Below are positions 32,259-39,281 of a DNA stretch of 64,000 nt, in pieces (position 1 is the first letter of the stretch; every line of letters begins with the position of its first letter). Source of the DNA: Streptomyces purpureus (GTDB lineage: Bacteria > Actinomycetota > Actinomycetes > Streptomycetales > Streptomycetaceae); the NCBI RefSeq assembly GCF_014648195.1, contig NZ_BMQQ01000021.1:67583-131582 (forward strand), given 5' to 3'. The translations under genes and the position numbers were made by a program. The notes beneath the pieces were generated by a model. That model made no database searches, was not told the DNA's origin, and saw only the letters and a list, made by a program, of their open reading frames with translations.

Positions 32259-32339
32259 CGGCATTCTCTTCTCGAAGCTGAGGGTTTTCGCTGAGGGTTT
32301 CGCGAGGTTTTAGCTGGTTTTGACGAGTGCCAGTGCAAC

Positions 32340-32373
32340 AAAAAACCCCTCGTGCCGTGAGGCAAGCGAGGGG
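32340..32373 (-). terminator. ilvB transcription attenuator (intrinsic terminator)
   Basis: On the minus strand CCCCTCG pairs with CGAGGGG around an inner GCC/GGC stem and is followed by six T residues (32345-32340), then ilvB 80 bases later. It lies downstream of the leader peptide. Its leading arm abuts CCGACGCGCT (32383-32374), which can pair perfectly with AGCGCGTCGG inside the leader peptide gene (32430-32421). Confidence 0.85.
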
Positions 32374-32416
32374 AGCGCGTCGGGTGCGTTCAAGCCGGGC
32401 CGTCGTGGCCCCTGCT

Positions 32417-32458
32417 TCAGCCGACGCGCTTTCCAAGTACGAGAATTCGGGTGCGCAT
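32417..32458 (-). CDS. ilvB leader peptide MRTRILVLGKRVG
   Basis: A 13-residue peptide with consecutive Ile-Leu-Val-Leu codons followed by Val near the end. All three branched-chain amino acids are therefore tested by the translating ribosome. The ILVL-rich leader is the type described for actinobacterial ilvB operons. The stop codon is 44 bases before the terminator. The likely promoter places the start of transcription at or next to the ATG, so the message may be leaderless. Confidence 0.85.
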   Translation of the reverse strand: MRTRILVLGKRVG

Positions 32459-32465
32459 GGCAATG

Positions 32466-32495
32466 ACCCTCCCCCTCACGCCCGGGCACTGTCAA
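32466..32495 (-). promoter_or_regulatory. Predicted ilvB promoter
   Basis: TTGACA at 32495-32490 and GAGGGT at 32471-32466, with an 18-base spacer, resemble vegetative Streptomyces promoters. Seven bases separate the -10 box from the leader ATG. The -35 box overlaps the stop codon of the upstream GGDEF/EAL gene. Confidence 0.6.
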
Positions 32496-35293
32496 GTGGG
32501 TGGGACGGGCGTCTCATTATTTGAGCGGATCGGGGGAAGGGATCCGCCACTGAGAACGGGCAGGGCGACGCCGCCGGGCACCGGGTACTCGTCGCGCACG
32601 AGGACGCGCCGCAGCCGGTACTCGTCGAGCGGCCCGGAGAAGGCCATGCCCTGGCCGTGGGTGCAGCCCATGGCCCGCAGGGCGAGGACCTGCTCGGGCA
32701 GGTCGACGCCGTCGGCCACGGACTGCATCCCGAGATCGCGGGCGATCCGCAGCAGGCCGCTGGTGATCTTGTGGAGCCGGGCGGACTCGACCACTCCCTC
32801 GACGAGGCCCCTGTCCAGTTTCAGTACGTCGACGGGGAGGCGGCGGAGCGCGTTGATGGCCGCGTAGCCGCTGCCGAAGCCGTCCAGGGCGATCCGTACG
32901 CCGAGCCTGCGCAACGCCACGAGGCGGTGCTCCAGCTCGTCGAAGGAGATCCTGGGGTCGCTGTCGGCGAGCTCGATCATCAGCGCCCCTGAGGGCAGGC
33001 CGTGCCGGGTGAGCAGGGCTTCGATGGAGTTGAGCGGCAGGGACCGGTCGAGGAGGCGGCGGGCCGAGAGGCGGACGGAGACGGGCGTGTGATGGCCGAG
33101 CCTGGCCCGCTCGGCCGCCTGCTCGACGGCCTGCTCCAGGAGCCAGCGGCCGAGCTCGGCGGTGCGGTCGGCCTCGGGGGTCTCGGAGGCGTCGGCGACC
33201 CGCATGAATTCGGCCGGGGTGAAGAGGATGCCCTGGGCCGAGCGCCAGCGGGCCTGGGCGGCGACCGCGGAGATCCGTCCGGTGGCCAGATCGACCACCG
33301 GCTGGTGCAGCAGCGCGAACTCGCCGTCGTGGAGAGCCGTGCGCAGCCGGGCGGCCAGTTCGGTCCGGCGTACCACTTCGGCCTGCATCTGCGGAGCGTA
33401 CATCTCGACCCGGTCCTTGCCCGCGGCCTTCGCGCGGTACATGGCCAGATCCGCGTTGCGCAGCAGGTCGCCGGCGCTGATGCCGGGCTCGGCGAAGGCG
33501 ACGCCGATGGACGCGGCGACCCGGACCTCGGTGCCGTCGATGCGGTACGGCTGGGAGAGGGTGAGCCGGAGGCGGTCGGCGATCTCGTGGACCTGGTATT
33601 CGCGGGCGGACCGGTCGTGGCCGCCGTCGCCGAGGATGAGCGCGGCGAATTCGTCGCCGCCGAGCCGGGCGGCGGTGTCCCCGGCCCGTACGGAGTCCTG
33701 GAGGCGGCGGGCGGCCTGGATGAGGAGTTCGTCGCCGGCCTGGTGGCCGAGGCGGTCGTTGACGCCCTTGAAGCCGTCCAGGTCGATGAAGAGGACGGCA
33801 GTGCCGGCGTCGCCCGCGCGGCGGCCGCCGAGGGCCTTGCGGACCCGTTCGGTGAACAGGGCGCGGTTGGGCAGGTCGGTGAGCGGGTCGTGTTCGGCGT
33901 TGTGCCGCAGCTGGGCCTGGAGGCGGACCCGTTCGGTGACGTCACGGCTGTTGAAGATCAGGCCGCCCTGGTGGCGGTTGACGGTGGACTCGACGTTGAG
34001 CCACTCGCCCGTGCCGGAGCGGAAGCGGCATTCGATGCGGGTCGTGGGCTCCTCCGAAGGAGGAGCGGCCAGAAACCGCCGTACTTCGTGGACCACGCTG
34101 CCGAGGTCCTCGGGGTGGATGAGCGAGGCCAGCTCGGAGCCGATCAGGTCCTCGGCCTCGCGGCCGTAGACCCCGGCGGCGGCCGGGCTGACGTAGCGCA
34201 GTATGCCTGTGGGCGCGGCGATCATGATGACGTCGCTGGAGCCCTGCACGAGAGACCTGAAGTGGTTCTCCTTCTGGGCCAGTTCGTGGGTCAGCGCGAT
34301 GTTGTCGAGCAGCATGATGCCCTGGCGTACGACGAGGGCGAGGACGACCGTACAGCCCGTGAGGACCACGACGCGGTCCACTCTGCGCCCCTCGACCACG
34401 TTGTAGAGGATGCCGAGCGTGCAGACGGCGGCGGCGAGATAGGGCGTGAGTGCGGCGAGCGAGCCGGCGATGGGGCGGCTGGCGAGGCGCTGCCCGCGCT
34501 GCGGGCCGGGCATCTCGTTGCGCCGTACGCCCCAGGGGGCGTAGGCCAGGATCAGCGAGCCGGCGAACCATCCGGCGTCGAGGAGCTGGCCGGAGCTGTA
34601 GCTCTGGCGCAGCAGGGGCGAGGTGAACAGGGCGTCGCAGAGCACGGTGAGGGCGAGTCCGGCGATGGCGGTGTTGATGGCGGACCGGTTGGTCTGTGAG
34701 CGGCGGAAGTGGAGGGCGAGGACCATGCTGACGAGAACGATGTCGAGCAGTGGGTAGGCGAGCGAGAGCGCGGCGCGGGCGACGGGCTCTCCGTCGATGT
34801 GCGCGGTGTGCGCGAGGGCGAGGCTCCAGGAGAGCGTGAGCAGGGAGCCGCCGATGAGCCAGGCGTCGAGCGCGAGGCAGACCCAGCCGGCGCGGGTGAC
34901 GGGCCTCTTGGCGAGGACGAGCAGTCCCACGATGGCGGGTGGGGCGAACAGCAGGAAGAAGAGGTCGGCGAGCGAGGGGCTCGGGACGGAGCGGCCGAGG
35001 ACGACCTCGTACCAGCCCCAGACGGCGTTGCCCGCGGCCGCCATGAAGGACGAGAAGGAGAAGAGCAGCCAGGCCGGCCGGAACCGGCTGCCGCGCGCGC
35101 GTGCGTACAGCAGGCAGGAGATGGAGGCGACGAGGGCTGCGGCGCTGAGCCCGAAGTCCCCCATGATCAGAGAGAAGTAGGGCGATCCCCAGCCGAGCAG
35201 CGCGCCCAGGGCGTACCCGGCGCAGACGCCGGCGAGCATCAGCTGGGCCGTCAGCCCGCTCAGCGGCCCGCCCGTGCCGTCCGTGCCGCCCAT
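32492..35293 (-). CDS. Membrane PAS-GGDEF-EAL c-di-GMP protein with degenerate EAL
   Basis: About 933 aa. Residues 1-330 hold roughly nine transmembrane helices; a PAS domain (about 335-455, RSLVQGSSDVIMIAAPTGIL) follows; the GGDEF domain (about 465-635) keeps an intact LGGDEFAALI site, so diguanylate cyclase activity is plausible. The C-terminal EAL domain (about 640-900) has lost its signature: AVAAQARW instead of EALLRW and LDGFGSGYAAI instead of DDFGTGYSSL, so it is probably not a phosphodiesterase. ATG 35293 has AGGAG five bases upstream. The layout fits the Streptomyces CdgC-type proteins. The in-frame sequence continues upstream, so a longer N-terminus cannot be excluded. Confidence 0.9.
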   Translation of the reverse strand: MGGTDGTGGPLSGLTAQLMLAGVCAGYALGALLGWGSPYFSLIMGDFGLSAAALVASISCLLYARARGSRFRPAWLLFSFSSFMAAAGNAVWGWYEVVLGRSVPSPSLADLFFLLFAPPAIVGLLVLAKRPVTRAGWVCLALDAWLIGGSLLTLSWSLALAHTAHIDGEPVARAALSLAYPLLDIVLVSMVLALHFRRSQTNRSAINTAIAGLALTVLCDALFTSPLLRQSYSSGQLLDAGWFAGSLILAYAPWGVRRNEMPGPQRGQRLASRPIAGSLAALTPYLAAAVCTLGILYNVVEGRRVDRVVVLTGCTVVLALVVRQGIMLLDNIALTHELAQKENHFRSLVQGSSDVIMIAAPTGILRYVSPAAAGVYGREAEDLIGSELASLIHPEDLGSVVHEVRRFLAAPPSEEPTTRIECRFRSGTGEWLNVESTVNRHQGGLIFNSRDVTERVRLQAQLRHNAEHDPLTDLPNRALFTERVRKALGGRRAGDAGTAVLFIDLDGFKGVNDRLGHQAGDELLIQAARRLQDSVRAGDTAARLGGDEFAALILGDGGHDRSAREYQVHEIADRLRLTLSQPYRIDGTEVRVAASIGVAFAEPGISAGDLLRNADLAMYRAKAAGKDRVEMYAPQMQAEVVRRTELAARLRTALHDGEFALLHQPVVDLATGRISAVAAQARWRSAQGILFTPAEFMRVADASETPEADRTAELGRWLLEQAVEQAAERARLGHHTPVSVRLSARRLLDRSLPLNSIEALLTRHGLPSGALMIELADSDPRISFDELEHRLVALRRLGVRIALDGFGSGYAAINALRRLPVDVLKLDRGLVEGVVESARLHKITSGLLRIARDLGMQSVADGVDLPEQVLALRAMGCTHGQGMAFSGPLDEYRLRRVLVRDEYPVPGGVALPVLSGGSLPPIRSNNETPVPPT

Positions 35294-35683
35294 GGCGTCT
35301 CCTGGGCCGCCGGCTCCGGCGGTGGCCGGGCGGCGGATCAGCGCTCCGGGGGCGCTCACGGGGACACCCCCGCGGCGGTGTCCGGGTGCCCCGGCCGGTT
35401 CGGTCGGTTCGGTCGTGTCAGTCGGCGCGCCGGCACAGCACGCGAGGGTTGCCGACGCGGCTCCCGCGTCGGATCTCCGGTCCTTCGGCCGTTCTTCACC
35501 CGTCGCCCCCCTCGGAATCTGATGGCCCGTCACTTTGCTCCCCGGCGTCATCCCGTACTCGACGCAGTCCCCCGATCGGGACGATACACCAGGACCGTCA
35601 CTCAGCGACAGGGTCGCTCTACGCTCCGTGACGATCATCAGAGTTACGGACACTCGCCGCACCGGGTCGGCTGCGGAGCGTGG
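35294..35683. other. Intergenic stretch upstream of the GGDEF/EAL gene
   Basis: 390 bases between the GGDEF/EAL gene and the 3' end of the dehydrogenase gene. The frame of the former stays open to 35662 (Pro/Gly/Ala/Arg-rich, low complexity), so part may be an N-terminal extension or a 5' untranslated region. TCACTCAGCGACA at 35598-35610 matches the published BldD-box pattern TnACnC(A/T)GnGTnA except at one position. No other gene is seen. Confidence 0.4.
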
Positions 35684-36634
35684 CTACCCGGTCGTCAGCA
35701 CGACGTTGCGCAGCGGCTCCCCGGCGGCGAACCGGGTGAGCTGACCGGCCAGCAAACGCTTGGCGCGGGGCATGAAGGCCGAGGTGGAGCCGCCGACATG
35801 CGGGCTGATGAGAACACCGGGAGCGTGCCACAGAGGATGGCCGGGCGGCAGAGGTTCCGGGTCGGTGACGTCGAGGGCCGCCGTGATCCGGCCGCTCTCC
35901 GCCTCGGCCAGCAGGGCCTTGGTGTCCACCACCGGGCCGCGGGCCACGTTCACCAGCAGGGCGCCGTCCTTCATCCTGGCCAGGAACCCGGCGTCGGCGA
36001 GGTGGCGGGTGTCCGGGGTGAGCGGTGTGGAGAGCACCACGACGTCGGCCTGAGGCAGCAGGGCGGGCAGATCGGTGAGTGCGTGCACCGGGCCGCGCTC
36101 GGTGGTGCGGGCGGAGCGCGCGACGCGCACCACCCGCGCGCACTCGAAGGGTGCGAGCCGGTCTTCGATGGCGCCGCCGATCGATCCGTACCCCACGATC
36201 AGCACGGACTTGTCGGCGAGCGCCGGGTAGAAGCCGTCCCGCCACTCCTCGGCGTCCTGGCCGCGTACGAAGCCGGGAATGCCGCGCAGCGAGGCGAGGA
36301 TCAGGGCGAGGGTGAGCTCGGCGGTGCTCGCCTCGTGGACGCCCTTGGCGTTGCACAGCCGTACGCCCGCGGGCAGCAGGCCGAGTCCCGGGGTCACATG
36401 GTCGATCCCGGCCGAAAGTGTCTGTACGACGCGCACTCCGGACATCGCGTCGAGCGGGCGCACCGCGATCTCGCTGCCCTTCATGTACGGAACGACGTAG
36501 AAGACACAACGGGCCGGATCCGCCGGGAAGTCGGGGCCGCCGTCCCAGAAGCGGTAGTTCAGGCCCGCGTCGGCGGGTGCAGGGAGGCCGTCGATCTCGT
36601 CGGCCGGAATGGGGAGCCACACATCTGAAGTCAT
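35684..36634 (-). CDS. 2-hydroxyacid dehydrogenase (D-isomer family)
   Basis: 316-aa NAD(P)-dependent dehydrogenase. The catalytic domain has VRVVQTLSAGIDHVTPGL; the Rossmann fold is SVLIVGYGSIGGAIEDRLAPFE, followed by LLVNVARGPVVDTKALL (catalytic Arg) and LISPHVGGSTSAFMPRAK (catalytic His). It is the short phosphoglycerate-dehydrogenase-like or glyoxylate-reductase-like form without ACT domain. Start ATG 36634. Divergent from an aldo/keto reductase 75 bases away. The substrate cannot be assigned. Confidence 0.9.
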   Translation of the reverse strand: MTSDVWLPIPADEIDGLPAPADAGLNYRFWDGGPDFPADPARCVFYVVPYMKGSEIAVRPLDAMSGVRVVQTLSAGIDHVTPGLGLLPAGVRLCNAKGVHEASTAELTLALILASLRGIPGFVRGQDAEEWRDGFYPALADKSVLIVGYGSIGGAIEDRLAPFECARVVRVARSARTTERGPVHALTDLPALLPQADVVVLSTPLTPDTRHLADAGFLARMKDGALLVNVARGPVVDTKALLAEAESGRITAALDVTDPEPLPPGHPLWHAPGVLISPHVGGSTSAFMPRAKRLLAGQLTRFAAGEPLRNVVLTTG

Positions 36635-36709
36635 GGCCTGGAGGCTATGCGAAGGATCCGGCCGCCCATTGGTTACTTTGGGGAGCGGAACAGGGAGGGG
36701 TACGGGGAG

Positions 36710-37711
36710 TTGGAGCGCAGGACAATCGGGGCGGCGGCGCTCGAAGTGGGTGCGGTAGGCCTCGGCTGCATGCCCATGAGCTGGGCCTACACCACCTCCC
36801 AGCAGCGCGGTGACCGCTCGTTGCGGGCGGTGCACGCGGCGCTCGACGCGGGCTCGACCCTGCTCGACACGGCCGACATGTACGGGCCGTTCACCAACGA
36901 GCTGCTGATCGGCCGGGTGCTGAAGGAGCGGCGGGCCGACGCGTTCGTCTCGACCAAGTGCGGCCTGCTCGTGGGCGACCAGCACATCGTGGCCAACGGA
37001 CGGCCCGGCTATGTGCGCCGGGCATGCGACGCCTCGCTGCGGCGGCTGCAGACGGATGTGATCGATCTCTACCAGCTGCACCGGGCGGATCCGGAGGTGC
37101 CGGTCGAGGAGACCTGGGGCGCGATGGCCGAGCTGGTGACGGCGGGCAAGGTGCGGGCGCTTGGGCTGTGTGCCGTGGGGGCGCGGGCGGCCCGGCGCGG
37201 TGATGCCCGCGGGCTGTACGACGGAACGATCCGCCAGCTGGAGCGGGTGCAGCAGGTCTTCCCGGTGAGCGCGGTGCAGGCGGAGCTGTCGGTGTGGTCG
37301 CCGGAGGCGCTGGCCCGGCTGCTGCCGTGGTGTGAGGCGCGGGGAGTGGGGTTCCTCGCGGCGATGCCGCTGGGGAACGGCTATCTGACCGGGACGCTGA
37401 CGCCCGGCGGGGGCTTCGAGCCGGACGATCCACGGGCCCGGCATCCCCGCTTCACGGCCGAGATGATGGCCGCGAACCAGCCACTGGTGGCGGGGCTGCG
37501 GCGGGTGGCCGCCCGGCACGGCGAGGACGTCACACCGGCGCAGGTGGCACTGGCGTGGGTGCTGGCCCGGGGGCGGCATGTGGTGCCCGTGCCGGGGACC
37601 AAGCGGGAGCGGTGGGCGGTGGAGAACGCCCGGGCGGCCTCGCTGGAGCTCACGGCGGAGGACCGGGCGGAGATCGCGGGGCTGCCGGCGCCGCGGGGGT
37701 CCTGGGACTGA
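36710..37711 (+). CDS. Aldo/keto reductase
   Basis: 333-aa NADPH-dependent TIM-barrel oxidoreductase of the AKR13-like group: LEVGAVGLGCMPMSWAY, STLLDTADMYGPFTNELLIG (Asp and Tyr of the tetrad), FVSTKCGLLVG (Lys), DVIDLYQLHRADPEVPVEE (His), and the C-terminal VVPVPGTKRERWAVEN. TTG 36710 (LERRTIGAA) is taken as the start because it gives the family N-terminus and follows GGGAGGGG; an in-frame ATG at 36647 would add 21 residues. Divergent from the 2-hydroxyacid dehydrogenase gene. Confidence 0.88.
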   Translation: MERRTIGAAALEVGAVGLGCMPMSWAYTTSQQRGDRSLRAVHAALDAGSTLLDTADMYGPFTNELLIGRVLKERRADAFVSTKCGLLVGDQHIVANGRPGYVRRACDASLRRLQTDVIDLYQLHRADPEVPVEETWGAMAELVTAGKVRALGLCAVGARAARRGDARGLYDGTIRQLERVQQVFPVSAVQAELSVWSPEALARLLPWCEARGVGFLAAMPLGNGYLTGTLTPGGGFEPDDPRARHPRFTAEMMAANQPLVAGLRRVAARHGEDVTPAQVALAWVLARGRHVVPVPGTKRERWAVENARAASLELTAEDRAEIAGLPAPRGSWD

Positions 37712-37824
37712 TCGGCGCGGTCGGCGAAAGGCGGGAACCTGATCCTTCCGAGCGGTGTATGAAGAGTGAAAGGCATGAGTGAAGGGCCTGAGTCGAAAGC
37801 CTGGGCGGAAGGTCTGACGGGCGC

Positions 37825-37868
37825 CGCTCGGCATCCGCTCGGCACCTGCTCGGCACCTGTTCGGCGGC
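37825..37868. repeat. Four 11-base tandem repeats upstream of the sugar dehydrogenase gene
   Basis: CGCTCGGCATC, CGCTCGGCACC, TGCTCGGCACC and TGTTCGGCGGC follow each other directly, ending 33 bases before the GTG start at 37902. Four near-identical direct copies at one helical-turn spacing could bind a regulator cooperatively, or may be a slippage product. Confidence 0.6.
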
Positions 37869-37901
37869 CCGGCCCGCCGCGCTGTGGAAGGGATCAGAAC
37901 T

Positions 37902-39062
37902 GTGCAACGTCCTGCTGTGACGGCCTTGCTGGCCGCCGCCCTGCTGGTGCCGGTGGCCGGGTGCGCGTCGGGCGACGGCCCGGCCGGGCCGGCCGCCACG
38001 AGCTCCCCGCCGCGCGGCTCCGCCCCCGCCACCACCACGCCCGGACCGACCCGTTCCGCGCCGCCCGACAAAGGTTCGGCGACCGTGGTGTCCACGCTCA
38101 CGAATGATCTGAAGTCGCCGTGGGGTCTCGCGGCGCTGCCGGACGGGGATCTGCTGGTCTCCTCCCGCGACGAGGGAACGATCACCCGCGTCGACGCCGA
38201 GACCGGTGAGCAGACCCGGCTCGGTTCGGTGCCCGGCGTGGCCCCGGCCGGCGAGGGCGGCCTGATGGGCCTCGCGGTCTCGCCCTCGTACGCCTCGGAC
38301 CACCAGATCTACGCCTACTTCACCACCGAGTCGGACAACCGCATCGCGCGCATGCTGCACGACGAGCGCAAGCCGGCCGGGCAGCAGCTCGGCGCGCCGG
38401 ACACGGTGCTGCGGGGCATCCCCAAGGGGACGATCCACAACGGCGGGCGGATCGCCTTCGGCCCGGACAAGATGCTGTACGCGGGCACGGGCGAGACCGG
38501 TGACACGGGCCTCGCCCAGGACAAGGCGTCGCTGGGCGGGAAGATCCTGCGGATGACGCCGGACGGGCAGCCCGTGCACGGCAATCCCTCGGCGGACTCA
38601 GTCGTCTACTCCTACGGCCACCGCAATGTGCAGGGGCTGGCCTGGGACTCGGACAAGCGGCTGTGGGCGGCCGAGTTCGGGCAGAACACCTGGGACGAGC
38701 TGAATCTGATCGAGCCGGGGAAGAACTACGGCTGGCCGGAGGTGGAGGGCACGGGCTCCAAGCCCGGGTTCGTCGAGCCGGTGGCCCAGTGGAGGACCTC
38801 CGAGGCCTCGCCGAGCGGTATCGCCTACGCCCAGGGCTCGATCTGGATGGCCGGGCTGCGGGGCGAGCGGCTCTGGCGCATCCCGCTGTCCGGAGCGGAA
38901 CGTTCCGCGGAGCCCGAGGCGTTCCTCGCAGAGAAGCACGGCCGGTTGAGAACGGTCCTGGCCGCGGGGGGCAGCGCCCTGTGGCTGGTGACCAGCGAGA
39001 CGGACAACCGGGGCACGCCCGAGCCCGGCGACGACAAGATCCTCCGTGTGGAGGTGAAATGA
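37902..39062 (+). CDS. Sugar/sorbosone dehydrogenase-like lipoprotein (PQQ-type beta propeller)
   Basis: 386-aa surface lipoprotein: signal ALLAAALLVPVAGC with the lipobox Cys near residue 21, a Ser/Thr/Pro-rich spacer to about 60, then a glucose/sorbosone-dehydrogenase (GSDH) beta propeller: LKSPWGLAALPDGDLLVSSR, GEGGLMGLAVSPSYA, HNGGRIAFGPDKMLYAGTGE, YSYGHRNVQGLAWD and FGQNTWDELNLIEPGKNYGWP. It should oxidise a sugar outside the membrane with PQQ, if that cofactor is available. GTG 37902 is the start. The small gene at 39075 follows on the same strand. Confidence 0.92.
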   Translation: MQRPAVTALLAAALLVPVAGCASGDGPAGPAATSSPPRGSAPATTTPGPTRSAPPDKGSATVVSTLTNDLKSPWGLAALPDGDLLVSSRDEGTITRVDAETGEQTRLGSVPGVAPAGEGGLMGLAVSPSYASDHQIYAYFTTESDNRIARMLHDERKPAGQQLGAPDTVLRGIPKGTIHNGGRIAFGPDKMLYAGTGETGDTGLAQDKASLGGKILRMTPDGQPVHGNPSADSVVYSYGHRNVQGLAWDSDKRLWAAEFGQNTWDELNLIEPGKNYGWPEVEGTGSKPGFVEPVAQWRTSEASPSGIAYAQGSIWMAGLRGERLWRIPLSGAERSAEPEAFLAEKHGRLRTVLAAGGSALWLVTSETDNRGTPEPGDDKILRVEVK

Positions 39063-39074
39063 GGGGCGGCAGCG

Positions 39075-39281
39075 ATGTTCAACCTGATGGAGGAGCTCTT
39101 CGCGCCCGGGCGCAAACACACCCGTGACGAGGAGCGGCGCCTGGCCCTGACCAGGGAGGACCTGGGGGACAACGACCCGTCGCGCGGGCCGATAGACCTC
39201 TCCTCGGGGAAGGTCACGATACGGCCGTCCTCCTCCGGGACGGGCGGGGCCGACCCGGAGGAGGACGGGAGCCGCTCCTAG
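39075..39281 (+). CDS. Small DUF6191-type protein
   Basis: 68-aa acidic/basic mixed protein: MFNLMEELFAPGRKHTRDEE then RRLALTREDLGDNDPSRGPIDL and a disordered tail. It matches a small Streptomyces family with the F-P-G-R-K-H-T-x-D-E block. ATG 39075 follows GAGGGGCGGC and lies 13 bases after the dehydrogenase stop. It ends convergently with the LAL regulator: the sequence CTAG at 39278-39281 provides the stop codons of both. Function unknown. Confidence 0.8.
   Translation: MFNLMEELFAPGRKHTRDEERRLALTREDLGDNDPSRGPIDLSSGKVTIRPSSSGTGGADPEEDGSRS

Noticed and set aside
37766..38107. 113-codon frame starting MKGMSEGPESKAWAEG before the sugar dehydrogenase gene
   Set aside because: It overlaps the lipoprotein signal sequence in another frame and shows no coding features.
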